Positions 1 through 12,529 are shown, counted from the first letter of the stretch. The stretch is 64,000 nt of DNA from Carnegiea gigantea (GCA_029747015.1 JAKOGI010002456.1:5001-69000), one strand, 5' to 3'. The notes: generated by a model not told the origin, from the sequence alone. Program-made: numbers and translations.

Positions 1-1790
1 TGAGGCTAAAAGAAGAATAAATTAGACTAACCAAGTCCATGGTACAGAAAGGTAAGAAGTGCAACTCCTTTGGCGTGAAAGAACTTTATTGAGTTTCCCC
101 TGAAACTGGCACTACTATGGTATCCTTTTTTTAATTTGTTTGGGGTGAATTTACAACCTGCTGGAATGGCATCAACAGTGCAAGACTTCGGCAAAAGTAA
201 ATGAATGATCAGGCCACACACCCAGGATTAACTCGGCCGAGAGGCCGTATATTTTTCTCATTCTCTGGGAGCTGACGACTGATGTTGCTCCTCAAGCATT
301 GATGGATCGAAAAGAGTTGAAGTTGCAGTGTTGCTAATCATTGACTGTTGCTAAGCCAAGAAGAATTGGAGTTGCATATTTTTCGGTCGTCGATCATTGA
401 GGGGGATGAGGATGAGTTGGAGTAGTGGATTGACCTATTGATTGGAGTTGCTGGGCCTCACAATAGCATTTCTTGGAACATAATTTTGGTGCATGGGAAG
501 TTTTGTTGGAATTATGCCCTGAGATTATGCATACGTTGGGGAGGGTCTTGAAGATCAGGAAGGGGACTGTCCTGGGGAAAAGAGAACTCTTTCATGTTGG
601 TTTTGCAAGGCCCATTTGATGCTGTGGGCACAGACCAATTTGGTGTTGGTTTATGATAATGATAATTGAGGGTCATGGATCTAAGTCTAATTGTTTTTTA
701 TCATTGAAACACTTTCGTTTTGGCAGTCTAAGTCAGTGGAAAACTGGCAGATTGCCGCAAGTATAAGGTAAGTGCATTTCGGTGTCCTACATCGCAGCAT
801 ATTGTAAGGAGGCATTGATTACCCTTGGTTGGGAAACAAAAATGGTCACCCTGAAACAAATAGGCTGGAAGCAGGCATCCTCTCAACCAGGGATGGGTCA
901 TGAGAAATGGGTTTGTGAGTACGGGGCAGTCGTGGGTTGTATCCTGCACTCCAAACCCTAGGTGATGGGGAGTGTGAGTGTGTGATGGGGAAAGATACAC
1001 TTGTTCAGGGGTAGTGTTGTACTCCCATTTTTATATAGCTTTTTCTCAATGTTGCTATGGTTTTCCATTATTGCTCTGAAGTGGTTTTCCGCTTAAAACT
1101 TGTTGTGCACTTATGCTCCTATGAGTGTGCATGTATGGTGAACGCTTATCTAATGCTTCTGTTCCTGACAACACCAAGCACCTTGCCATAATAGCAGTGA
1201 TTAGGCCTTTTCCAGTGAACGCAGTAAGTTAAACAAGTTAGTTATTCTCATGTTAACCTATCAATGGGAATATGCTTTCAGAATTTGAGTGATCACGCAC
1301 CTAGTTTAGGTAGGTGTTATGGCCTGCCAGTCTGTCCCTACGTGTGTTAAATAGATATTGCTGATGGGAGTTTTGAAATTACACATGCATTGCTTAGAGG
1401 AAGAAAAAGTAAAAGGAATTCAAAGAAGCAGAAGAAGAGAAGTATCAAATGAGACCTGTAACCTTGCATTGCCTTTACCCTTTTTTATGTCTGTTCCGTT
1501 GTTTTACATGTCAAGGCCATTTCTGTTGTGCTTGTTGCTGTTGCTACACTGTTTATTGGCATGTAGTTAATCCAGTTAAGCCTTTTTTCTGATACTATAT
1601 CTAACAAGCTGATCATGTATGCATTACATATCTTTCCCTCTGCTACCTGTGAAATGGCAGCATACTTTTTCGAGCCTTATGTTTCACTTTAGTGATGGCA
1701 GGATGCTTTTACGAGCCTTATGTTTCACTTTAGTGATGCAAACTAGTTGCTTAATCTCAATCATCGCTGTTTTTATTTGCTATTTTGCAG
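1..1790 (+). other. Probable intron or upstream part of the helicase gene, no exon recognised
   Basis: No coding exon was recognised here in any frame. The helicase protein should continue upstream of position 1791, since the exon there starts in the middle of the conserved C-terminal region, so this stretch is either a long intron or disrupted gene sequence. It includes a 41-bp tandem duplication near 1671-1738 and otherwise nothing I can name. Confidence 0.4.
1671..1738. repeat. 41-bp tandem duplication in intron
   Basis: The block CGAGCCTTATGTTTCACTTT followed by AGTGATG starts at 1671 and again at 1712, an offset of 41 bp. The two copies are nearly identical, so this is a recent local duplication about 50 bp upstream of the exon at 1791. 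Confidence 0.85.
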
Positions 1791-3853
1791 GTTGTAAGAA
1801 GGGCTGTAACTGCTGGATTTTTCGCTAATGCATGTCATTTGGAAGTAAGTAAAATATGATGGGCCTGTAGCATAACTTGTTAAGGTTCATACAGTAAATG
1901 CACTGCTTGTTTCTCTAAAGGCTGCGCTGCCTGGATCCGATATAGCACGTTAATTATAAAATGTTTACTCGAATTTCTCTTCGCCACATTGAGGGTTCCT
2001 TAAACATTTCTACCGCATTAATTTAACTTCTGAACACCAAAAATATTCTCCTCTGCTATATTTCGGCTTGGGCCCTTGCGAGTTCATCATATAAAACAAA
2101 AAAAAATTGAATTAAAAAAAATGAGACTCAAGGGCAGTGTGTTCTGCTGCCATGGAGTTGTGAAGGAAGTATGTGATGGAACAAGACCTTAGAAGAGCAT
2201 TGCATATGTGCCTACTGTTGAAGACATTGAATAATTGTGTCTGTGATCAATTGTCTGATCTATTATTGTTTTTATATATAAAGCCTTACAGTCATGAAGG
2301 AAAATACAAGACCATTCGAAGTTCACAGGATGTTTACATTCATCCATCATCTGTTTTATTCAGGTTAGTGAACTACTCTGCCATATAGCTGAAGTGTTGA
2401 CTCCCTATCTTCATAAAAGCTAGTCCTCTTGAAATTGATTGACGCATAATTGATTACTTGGCCAAGTGACATGAGTTGCACTGACAGAAATGAACACCTG
2501 ATTTTTACTTGAATCTGAACTGACCCATCACAAACTCAATGAACAAAAAAATTTGCCTAACCAATGATGATTATACTTTCTTGACAAGCTTATTAAGACT
2601 CACAGCATACGAAGTTCGACCCAAGCCAAAACTGACCCAACCTAGATGTTGGCCCTGTTTGGCAAACACCCGTTAGCTGTTTGCATTAGCTGTTTGAATT
2701 AGCTGTTTGTTAAAAAACTGTTTGGTAAAATTTGCTGTTTTTGATAAGGGCGCTGTTTGGCAAACAGCTTTTTGAAGAGCTTTTTGGCCAAAAAGAGCTT
2801 TTTTGACCAAAATTAGCTTTTTGATCAAGTGAAAAAGCTAATTTGAGTGTTTGGTAAAAGAGCTTTTTGGGTCCAAAAAGCTAATTTGAAAAAGCTAATT
2901 CCATTAGCTTTTTGGAAGAGCTTTTTGAAGAATTAGCTTTTTGTCTCACAACTTTATCAGAAACAGCTAATTTTACCAAACAGTTTTTCAACAAACAGCT
3001 AATACAAACAGCTAACAGCTAATACAAACAGCTAACAGCTGTTTGCCAAACAGGGCCAAGGTTGTGAGACAAAAAGTTAATTCTTCAAAAAGCTCTTGGA
3101 ATTAGCTTTTTCAAATTAGCTTTTTGAATCCAAAAAGCTCTTTCACCAAACACCCAGATTATCTTGTTTACTTGGTCAAATAGTTAATTTTGATCAAAAA
3201 AGCTCTCTTTGGCCAAAAAGCTGTTTGCCAAACGCCCCCGTTATCTTATATAACTACATCGACCAGTTCTAATCTGATATGTAACTCATTTAACGGATTC
3301 TTCCCTAATGACCAATTCAGATGCCCAATTAAGCATGAAAAATCAATTTTTTGACTTGTTGATCATAGAGTGCACAGGATAAGCCTCGCACTTTGCAATC
3401 GCACTTTGCAATTGCATTGTTAGCATTAACTGAAGGTTATGCATCAGTGTTTCTAAGAAGGCTGCACATTTTCTGCCAGTGGCGCAAATGCCATGTTAGC
3501 TACATTCTGTTGGACACTCCTGTTTGGAATATGGGTACCGAATTTAGTTTACTGACATCAGGTTCACCCAAGCATCTCTCCTTCCCTTGCCTGAGCTGGA
3601 GGAACCTTGCCTCATGGGTCTTCTATGACCCTATTAGAAACTAAAGTTATCTATTTATGTATAAATTCTTCACATGCTTAACCTTATGACTTTGTTTGCC
3701 TGCAGAGTGAACCCAAAGTGGGTTGTATACCATTCTCTTGTTTCAACTGACCGTCGGTATATGCGTAATGTTATCGCTATAGATCCTTCATGGTTGGTTG
3801 AGGCTGCTCCCCATTATTATCATTACCAAGGGCTTGGTTCAATTGCTAGTTAG
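1791..3853 (+). CDS. DEAH9: DEAH-box RNA helicase, DHX35/DEAH9 type, C-terminal exons only
   Basis: These are the last three exons of a DEAH-box ATP-dependent RNA helicase of the DHX35 group, a family linked to pre-mRNA splicing in the nucleus. Exons are 1791-1844, 2284-2363 and 3706-3853 (stop TAG), joined in consistent phase to give 93 residues. Diagnostic runs are [30 protein letters not shown] and [13 protein letters not shown], ending after [10 protein letters not shown]. They match the OB-fold-like C-terminal domain of this group. Donors are GTAAGT and GTTAGT; acceptors are TTTTGCAG, TATAAAG and CCTGCAG. The ATPase motifs (DEAH, GKT) are not in the window, so the gene starts to the left. 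The last intron (1.34 kb) is swollen by a MITE. No stop or frameshift is seen in the three exons. The subgroup call comes from recall of family sequences, not a search. Confidence 0.85.
2649..3240. mobile_element. Foldback MITE, hAT-like, in helicase intron
   Basis: The outer ends TTGGCCCTGTTTGGCAAACA (2649) and its near inverse ending at 3059 form terminal inverted repeats. A second, longer inverted pair overlaps them: arm 2748-2952 (starting GGGCGCTGTTTGGCAAACAG) and arm 3061-3238 (ending near CTGTTTGCCAAACGCCC), with a ~110 bp spacer. Both arms are full of AGCTTTTTGG-type words. This looks like one MITE inserted in another, or a duplicated-arm foldback. GGCCCTGTTTGG-type ends are common in plant hAT-like MITEs. 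I could not fix a clean target-site duplication. Confidence 0.7.
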
Positions 3854-5430
3854 AATAGCATGTCAGCTCTGCCTGTGTAAGTTTTGGCAAACCACGAATG
3901 AATTTTATGTTTCGCTACACATGTGACTACACCCTGGTTCATAGATAGTCCTCACTCATTCTCACGCACTCTAGTTTTTTGCTTTTTCCAGCCAGGCCCA
4001 CTGGACTTGGAAGACAAGGTAAGGCCTGTGATATGCTGCGTTGGAATATCCTCATGAATGAAACTGTATTACGACCTTTTCAAGTGGGGTTTTTGACTGC
4101 GCAGATGATTTTTGCAATGCAATTTGAGTCAAAGGAATGGGCTGCAAATGCAAATGACTATGATCAACATTGAGTTAGGTCATTGATTCTGGACAGCTAT
4201 TGTAAGCAAAATGTTGGTGTTAGCTAGAGCTTGAGCTACTGAGCTTAGCTGCTTAGGTAGTTAGATTGACTCTTGAGGTTGCGTTATTTTGGTTCTATAA
4301 TTATACCTAAAGGAGATGTCCACCATGTTATTTTGGTTAGTGTATAATCCCAAAATAAATGTCGAGTGGTTCTTCCTCTTTTTGGTAGAGATGACATAAA
4401 GAATGGGCAGCCAGATTTTGTATGGTCCAATTATGTTCCAACGGTATTCCGTCATAAAATGCTTTCCAATTCATAATCTTTCGTCGGGAAGATATATTCA
4501 AGCTCCAAACAATCTTCCATAGTTTTGTATATTTTAAGTTGGGGTGATAGATACTTTGTGCCGATAACCAGAAATAACAAGATTTAACAGTATGACTCCC
4601 TTTTTTTTTTTTTTTAATTGCAAATACAGAGTATCAGGTTCAGGAGGACCTGGCCATGGACTCCGTTGAATTGCAAATACGCAGTTTGGTCACATTCCAG
4701 CTCATTCTTGCATTTTTGACGAGTGAATTGATTGTTTTACCCTTACTATCTGCTGGATTAATATGCTGTCATCCTTATCTCTGTTCTAGTTCGTATCTAC
4801 CGCCCAAAAAATCTTCTAAATTGTGGGTTGTTGAAGAGAGAGAAACACAGATATCCTGTATATGGCAACCTAAAATAGCATGAAATTCAATATCGAAAGT
4901 AACAGTTCATGTTCAATCGGATGAGATCAACGGTTCAAAGCAAATTTAACTATGTTCATCGAAAAAATTTCGACTATAGTAGGATCTTTGTCATATGTAT
5001 ATGTATATGTACATGCATGTTTATATATTTGCATGTACGTGTGTATACATATGTACAGAAAGAGAGAGGGAGAGTCTATTGGAAACGGCCTCTATGAGTA
5101 GCTTACATCTAGATCTCTTCATACCTCGTAAAAGTGGAAACCGCACTGAAAGCTATTGCTTTTATTGTTGTACACACGCACATATAGGGGGGGGGGAGAG
5201 AGAGAGAGTGTGTGTATTAACAACTGAATGGGTTGATAGTAGATTGACGAGTATTAACCACCTTAGAAATGACAAAATAGACTTAAAAAAAAAAAAAAAA
5301 AAGGAGGAAGGAGGTGAGATCTTTCTTTTTTTTTCAAACAAAAATTATCATTTTATTGTCAACATAATAGTTCTTATTGTCCTTATCATGAAACAAAACA
5401 AAGTTCCAAATTTTGAATTTTGGATTATAT
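3854..5430. other. Helicase 3' flank and intergenic DNA with simple repeats
   Basis: No gene recognised. The first few hundred bases are probably 3' UTR of the helicase. Simple repeats follow: ATGTAT/ACATGC-type runs at about 4995-5060, a G run then (GA)n and (GT)n at 5187-5216, and an A run at 5286-5302. The open frames crossing these runs are low-complexity and not believed. Confidence 0.5.
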
Positions 5431-5435
5431 AGTTC

Positions 5436-5880
5436 AAGGGTGTGTTCGACAACTGTGTTTTGAGTAGCATTTGACGTTTTGACTAAGTCAATATACTCAT
5501 TAGGTAACTTTTAGTTTTCGGTAATATAGTATTTTGACTAGCAATTCAAGTAGCGGTTATTGTTTTAAGTAGCGTTTCTGAAAAGCTAATAGTATTAACG
5601 TTTTGCATTGAAAAGTAGCGTTTCTTTTTTTTTTTTGGGGGGCCAAAAAGCATCCTTTGGAAATTTTATCTTTGAAAATTATCTATATTTTTTATGTCAA
5701 TTACATTAAAAAACTGATCCAACAGCTAAATTTATTGAACACACATTTATTTCAACTGCTCATCCAAATTTCTATCCGCTAACAGCTAAATTAGAAATGC
5801 TATTTGCTACTAAATAGCTATCCGCCACAGGAATCGACATCTGTTACTTGAACCGCTCATTTTGCTGAACATAGCCCAAA
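5436..5880. mobile_element. Degenerate MITE
   Basis: The left end GGGTGTGTTCGACAACTG and the right end TTTTGCTGAACATAGCCC are imperfect inverted repeats. The interior repeats GTAGCGTT and CAGCTAAAT-type words. This style of end is common in plant hAT-like MITEs, and the element is related in style, not in sequence, to the one at 2649. No confident target-site duplication. Confidence 0.45.
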
Positions 5881-6340
5881 GCATTAATTAGTGAATGCAA
5901 AGCATTAGTTCCATATTTGTAGATATCCTCTTTTTTATCCTTTTATTTTTTTCTTTAATCCCAATTCAAGCGTCATAATAATGAGGATTTAAGGTGCTCT
6001 ACATTTTAAAAGTAGAAAATAATTTACATTTAGGTTTTGTCTATGATAAATAGTTTCGAAAAACTAAAAATGACTTTACTATAAAATGAAATTAAATGAA
6101 GCAACAGAAGTATTAATGTTATACTCAGGAAGTACTCTTTTACTCAACCAATTTAAAAAGTCAGAACGGGTTTCACAAATAAATTCAGTTTATAAATAGT
6201 AGTAGTTGTAGATTAATGTATTCTATCACTTATAGGGGTTGAGAAATCAAAAATGAATTTATTTTATGATGAAATAAAACACAGTAAGTATTAATGTTTT
6301 ATTCAATTGTTTTGATGGTTACAGACATGATTCAATGGAC
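5881..6340. other. AT-rich intergenic DNA, nothing recognised
   Basis: No exon, RNA gene or complete repeat recognised. Words such as 'ataatgaggatttaa' recur further right near 7560 and 7700, so part of it may belong to the same repeat family as the Helitron-like stretch. Confidence 0.4.
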
Positions 6341-6343
6341 AAT

Positions 6344-7459
6344 CATATCATATCATATGTATAATGTAAAAGTGAATGATTTAACATGGTGATGATATTT
6401 GTTATATTGTCATTGGTCGCTTAATTTTCAAATAAAATATATAATTTCATGACAACTAATAAATGATCTCAGCCATATTATTAAATTTAACATTTATCCA
6501 TCAATACAATATATTAAATCATGTAATTATATTGCTCTAATCAACGTTATCACTAGAATATGAAATACTTTACTAGAATGCATTATTTGACCATTCAATT
6601 AACTCAATTTATTGGAAGTAGTTACATATGATTGTATAGTGTAGTTCATTCTATTGGCTTCTATTATTTCAAAATAATTTTGATTTTATTTAAGGTCAGA
6701 AAATTACAATGAACACTAAATCAAAGAGTGGAAAAAATTCTACAATATATTGTAAGTAGTTACAAAGACTATTTTCTAAATTAATAAACTATCAATAGGA
6801 ACATAAATGGCATAGATCATTATGCTAAGGCATTCATTTAATTAATTGTAGAAAATATCATTATTTTCATTTAAATTTTAATATGTCTTGTGTTGTTCTA
6901 ACCAAATATTAGAAAGGATAAATTTTATATATATGTATGTTTCACTATATGATTAAAAATAATGTAAAATGCTACTATTAAAAAATGAATAATTTGCGAT
7001 GTGGATGACAAGGATCGCATTTTTCATTGATCCTCTCTTACATAAGTAATTTAATTGGCAATTAAAGGACTATTAATTGGCATATTGACTTTTAATATAA
7101 TGAAGTGTATTGAAAGATCATTAACAATGTTGAATTTAAATGTAAAAATCAAATAATATTTGAAGTAATTTTTTTGAATTGAAAAAGAAAAGATTTTTTA
7201 TATTTTAAAATGTAATAAATATCTATATAGTTCTTTTATAAAATTTTTACTAATTATTGTTTCTAATTAAATAATGAAATCAAATTTTTTCCTCTTCTTT
7301 TTGTTTAATTAAAATCATCATATTCCATTTTCTCAGAATTTTTTTTGAAGATGACTACATGGCTCCAACTAAACAAAGTTTTTTGTTTATTTATATTTTT
7401 GATAAATTCTCAAAATGTATATTAACTCATGATCGTGCAAAGCGCGAAGTCTAACCTAG
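6344..7459 (+). mobile_element. Helitron-like non-autonomous element (tentative)
   Basis: The right end has a short GC hairpin (CGTGC AAA GCGCG, 7434-7446) followed about ten bases later by CTAG at 7456-7459 and then T, the arrangement of plant Helitron 3' ends. The left side has a block AAAGTGAATG...TTGTCATTGGTCG (about 6370-6420), resembling 5' ends of plant non-autonomous Helitrons. A similar block recurs directly after the CTAG (7469-7520) and near 7605-7660. There is no helicase or Rep coding. Helitrons leave no target-site duplication, so the borders are tentative. Confidence 0.35.
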
Positions 7460-7839
7460 TATATAATATGAAAGTGAATGGTATGAATGGTGACAAATGC
7501 ACGTTATCATTGGCTATCTTCTTTTTTAAAAAAATTAATTTTAATTCAAAGTGCCACAATAATAAGGATTTAATGCGTTCTTTTAATACTAAATTTTAAT
7601 ATAGAATGGTATGAGTGAGTTAATGGTAGATTGACAAATGTTACATTATCATTGGCTATCTTATTTTTTTAAAAAAAATTAACTTTAATCCAAAGGGTCA
7701 CAATAATAAGGATTTAATGCGCTCTTTTAATACTAAAATTTAAAAGTGAAAAATAGTTTATAAAAAATATTTTTGCGGCGTCAAAAATGTTTACTATAAT
7801 ATGGCATAAAATAATAAAAGTATTAATAACTATTATGAT

Positions 7840-8890
7840 TGTTTTTTAGGTTGTACACATACATGAGTCATGTGATTAAAATGAAATCATAAACACAACC
7901 ATGTATACATTATGGGTTCATTTTGTGCTAGTTTTTTCTATAATTTATGCAAAATCTAATATTAAAATCCTGAATCCAGAATATTAAAAATATGATATGA
8001 AAAATGATAAATTATTATAATTTTAGAATTATTATAATTTTATTTAAAGTTTTATTTGTATCTATAATTGTTGTGTTTTACAGTACATCTTAAATGTCAG
8101 CAGTGATAGATTTTTGTTTTCATTATTATTAAATGTATATTAATAGAAACCCGTGCTGGATTCACCCTAGTAAAAGAAAACAGTTTTATAATGATTTAAC
8201 ATACCCTTTCAAAAATTATCACTTCTATGTTAATCAACTCAAATTTATTGTGCACATTGTACCAGAAAACAATGCAGTTACTATTTACAAGGATCATGGA
8301 CTCTTGAGAACTTGAAATAATTTAAATAACTCTTGAGAATAAAATATTTATTCTTAATTATTTCATAATTATCTCAATAAGAATATAACTTAGATAAAGG
8401 GAAAAGTGATATTCATTTAGAAATTAAAAGTGTTAGCAAGATCCTACATTAATTTGTTGAGCAAAGTCTCTTTTTTTTTTTTTTTTCCAAGCATATGATA
8501 GTCTTATAAACTATTTATACATATTTTTAGATAATACACATACAGACATGAATCATATGATCAAAATGAAAGTCATCATTTATTTTTCTATTCAAGACAT
8601 CTAAATAGATCATAATTCGATTTTGTGTTAGTATTTTCATAGAATTTATGCACAATATAATATTTAAATCATGAACCAAGAATATTAAAAAAAATATTAT
8701 GTGAAAAGATATGATCTAAATTTAATTAAGTTTTATATTTTTAATTTTATTTATATTTATTTTAAAATCATAATTATTTCTACAATTGATGTGTGTTATA
8801 ACATAGTTTAGATATAAATAGTGATTTTATTTTCCTTTCATTATTATTAAACAAGCATTAACAAAAATACGAGAGGCTAACAAAATTACG
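7840..8890 (+). repeat. Duplicated AT-rich repeat, two diverged copies
   Basis: About 330 bp at 7845-8173 recurs in order at about 8515-8885. Shared landmarks include ACATGAGTCATGTGATTAAA / ACATGAATCATATGATCAAA, GAATATTAAAAA, and CATTATTATTAAA near the right end. The first copy ends in CCCGTGCTGGATTCACCCTAG, a Helitron-like tail with no visible hairpin partner. I read these as two diverged copies of one non-autonomous element. No coding potential. Confidence 0.5.
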
Positions 8891-8966
8891 TATTGATTTT
8901 GCCTTTATTTGGAGAGGGAATGTGTTGTTAACGAGTAAAATGCATTCTGTTAAAAAAGAAATAAAA

Positions 8967-9206
8967 TGCAAGTTAAATAATGTTTGGATTGCAAGGGACC
9001 TCTAATTTGATTCTAATAGAGAAGAGAAGAGAAGAAAGGGAATAAAGACAGAAAGTAAGACAAGGTAGGAGAAGAAAAAAAAGGAAGTGCACTGATATTT
9101 GCTCAGTATAGTAGCTAAATACATTTTTTTAGAAAAATAAAAGAAAAACATAGTAAAGAGATGTGCAAATGTTAGAATGTTCCACCACTATCAAATGTAC
9201 CTCCAG
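8967..9206 (+). repeat. Dispersed repeat, copy 1 (pairs with 38826)
   Basis: From AAATGCAAGTTAAATAATGT to ATCAAATGTACCTCC this matches 38826-39074 in the same orientation along its whole length. Both copies contain a GA-rich stretch, GTAGGAGAAGAAA, AAAAACATAGTAAA and AAATACATTTTTT. The family is unknown to me. Confidence 0.75.
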
Positions 9207-11890
9207 CAATATATATCCACATCAGCACGATATATCCATGTCAGTTATATAATTAAAAAATTAACAAAAATAAAAACAGTTACATCTACTCAAAAATATT
9301 ATCACGTTCTCTCTCCTCCCATCCCCTCGCATGTTCTCTTTCCTCCCACCAGTTCTCTCTGCAGTCTCCTCCCACCCCCCCATCATGTCCTCTCTCTCCT
9401 CCTTCCCCACTCCACCCTCACCTTCTCTCTCTATTCTTTCCTCACGTTTTCTTCTTCTCTTTCTGCATCTTAATTCTAAACACTAATAGAGCATCAACAG
9501 AGGAAGACAATTCTGGGAAAAGTGAAGAACGTGCTGATTTTGCTAAAAGTTCCATGGATGATCAAATCCAAATTAGTAGGACATCACATCAGAACCTACA
9601 AATGCAAAACAGGTGATAGATTATTACACAATTTTATTTCCAATTGTCAAAGACAGGGCAATTTAGGTTTAATAATTTGATTTTGGTCATTTTCTAAAAT
9701 TGATCAAGTAAATCACTCAAAAAACGCTGATTTTGGTTAGAATATGAACTATTCATTACTACTATATGATTCAAGAGAATGTCCTCTAAGGTGCATCTGG
9801 GTTGATGTTAGTGTGTCATATAGTTTTTGATTATTTTCTGAAATTGATGAACTAAATTTTCAAAGAAAAAACTGCTGAAAAACAAAAACAAAATCATTGA
9901 CAATTTGATTTGGGTTGATGGAATGAAGATCGTTCATTTGCCCAACTCCATTTGTTCACTATATAAGCTACCTTGGATGCATCTCATGTGAGTCAAAAAT
10001 ATGGCCATCATTTATCGTCTAATTGCAATGACATGAGGTTGTTCATTGTTAATGTTCTATTTGTTCATTGATATGCTAATATTATCTCATTGATTATTGA
10101 TTTTATTTCTTTTCTTGGGTCTAATGTTACACCATCTGCTGATGGTGACTAACATATAAGGTGGATAACAATGTTCAAGCCAATGAGCCCGCCATGGAGA
10201 AACAAAAAGGAACGCACTCTCTCCCAATATGCTTCCAAAGCCAACAACCAATCTGTAGGGAGTAAGAGAGAGTTGCCATGAAGCTCAACACCAATAGCAC
10301 TTTGAGTTTAGAGTCATTTTGGTTTTGTTTGTATTAAAAAAGACTTTTTATTAGACAAAATAGTGTCACATGTTTTAACTAGAACATATTTTGCCATTTT
10401 AGATTGTAATAGTTCTAAGCATACTGGAAAAACATTGATTATTCATATATAAGAGAAGAATTGTTCACCAAACTTCCAAAGTTTGTGCACTTGGCATCTT
10501 TAGTATCCATGTTTGTGGTATTCACTACAATATTTCTTTTTGTCAATATTGTGCTCAATTTGTTGACCACAGCTATTATCAAATTAACAAGCCTTGTAGC
10601 TTTTTTTTAAAAAATTTTTTATGATGAGGATGTCTTCATAATTAATTACCTAGTTAAAGCTGTTGAGACAATAGTTCTAGTTCACTAATAATTTTGTTCA
10701 CTACTCAAGCACAGCTTGTTCACTAGAGCTGAAGCCAAATTAGTGAAATATGAATTTTTCTGTGAACTTTTTTCTCTTTTTTTAAACATATGAAATGTCT
10801 TCAAAAAACAATTAGATAGTATCCATTGCTAAAATAGTGATTTCCAACATGTCTTCAATAAAAATAACTATTTTGTACTTGAATCACCTGAATCATGTTC
10901 ATTGTTCGCAACTTCTTCTAAACATTGTTCATTATAAGGCTAAATAATTAGGTTACTGAGAACGGCCATTGAGTTCATTATAACATCAAAGGATGTTCAT
11001 GTGAGGATCAATTTGTATAATAGGTGCTTGAAATCAACAAGGGCGGATACAATAGCAACACAAAGAGCTCACATGGACGACAGAGAACCTCATGATAGAT
11101 AATGGACAAATTAACCACCTTCAGTGAACAACCTCATGATAGATAATGAACAAATATTTCACTCTCAGTGAACATTATTAAGACATCCAAGGAAAAACTT
11201 GAAGAGAGCTTGGTGAATAATTTAAATAAACAAAATAGAACAAGGACAACTTTTACAAATAGAGAAACCTTATTATAAAACTGAAAAATCTATTATGTGA
11301 TTATAATGTGGCAAACAAGCTTGACAACTCTAATGAACAAATCTAGATTTGGTGATGAACAAACCCAAAAACTCTTATGAGCAAATTATACCAAAACTCT
11401 TAGTGAATGGATTAATGAACACACCCACCTCTGTTAGCGAACAAACTTGAGTGACTTGAGTAATAATAATTTTTTCCCTTAAAAAAATATCGAATTAACA
11501 CAGTTGATTAAGTTTTATATTGAACATGTGTACACAAGCTAAGTGGCATGAACAAAGTCATAATTTACCATGAACAAACATATTTAACATAATGAACAAT
11601 TGAATTCTGACAATGAACAATATTTGGTGATTCGATGAATAACCTGAATATTTAAACTGCCAAATTTTTTTAAAAAAATTGAGAAATTCGGTTATCATGG
11701 GAGTGTAGCAAGAAACTGCCATTTTTGTTTTAAAAAAAAAGAGAAAATTCGGTTACCATGGGAAGAATGGGTAAGAAATTCGGTTACCATGGGAAGAAAT
11801 TGCCCCTATCTTTTTATTAAAAAATTAAATTGGTTGACATGGCATGATAACGTGGCACTGACGTGGACCGGGAGCATAAGCTCCCGGGTA
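9190..11890. mobile_element. Candidate 2.7-kb TIR element, MULE-like, no transposase
   Basis: The left end reads TCCACATCAGCACGATATAT then CCATGTCAG, with AATTAAAAAATTAAC just inside. The right end (about 11815-11868), read on the minus strand, gives TCCACGTCAGTGCCACGTTA then TCATGCCATGTCA with an AT-rich inner side. Together these are roughly 50-60 bp imperfect terminal inverted repeats. Just outside the right end sits a perfect hairpin, CCGGGAGC ATAA GCTCCCGG (11868-11887). The interior has no recognisable transposase. It has a pyrimidine-rich run (9306-9470) and many GTTCA words to the left (9930-10995), switching to TGAAC words on the right (11120-11620). No clean TSD was found. Confidence 0.45.
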
Positions 11891-12272
11891 TATGTAATAA
11901 TTTGCAGGTATATTGTGTCATTCTATTTTGAGTTTTTCGTAAGTGATGCTTTAAGTTCTTAATAACCACCTCTCTAACTTGCAAGGACCTGGCCACAGAA
12001 TTGACCCAACACTCTCCAACAATGTACAAAATATGTATATCCAGGGGTTGCTCATAGGTAACTTCATATGGAGTCATGTTTCTTGCAACAAGAAAGGTGA
12101 TATTGTATCACAACTCGGCTCATGGGTGCCCCATAGCGGCGTAGCTCCAACCATGGGGATAAGAACTGCACATGCACCAAAGGCAAGCTTCAAGACATCT
12201 ATTTACGACCCCAGTCTGGCCATTTGTTCATGGGTGACAAGAAGAAGATAGATGGAGATCTACCCCATGAGC

Positions 12273-12529
12273 AGTGGCGGAGCCCAGATTCTAAGCATGG
12301 GGGCGAGATTATGAAAATTAAAGGGCACAAAGAGTCGAACCAGGGACCTCCCACCCAAAACAAGGGGCAACCACCACCCTCCTGTGCACTCCTATGATGT
12401 GTATTTATGAACTAATTAATATATATCTATTTTCCTTACTCACAAAAATATCACACATTTAATTTTTTTTCTCCCAAAAAGCTAGGGGTTCAGTTGACCC
12501 CCCTTGCCCCAACATGGCTCCGCCCATGC
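12273..12529 (-). mobile_element. MITE, GGCGGAGCC-ended family, copy 1
   Basis: The ends AGTGGCGGAGCC and GGCTCCGCCCATG are imperfect inverted repeats. Flanks CCCATGAG and CCCATTAG suggest a decayed target-site duplication. The interior matches the copy at 14915-15201 in inverted orientation, including GAACCAGGGACCTCCCACCC, a tRNA B-box-like word. It sits inside the gypsy integrase remnant. Confidence 0.8.

Noticed and set aside
4995..5432. 145-codon open frame on the plus strand
   Set aside because: Built from ATGTAT, GAGA and poly-A simple repeats; no domain and no codon-like character.
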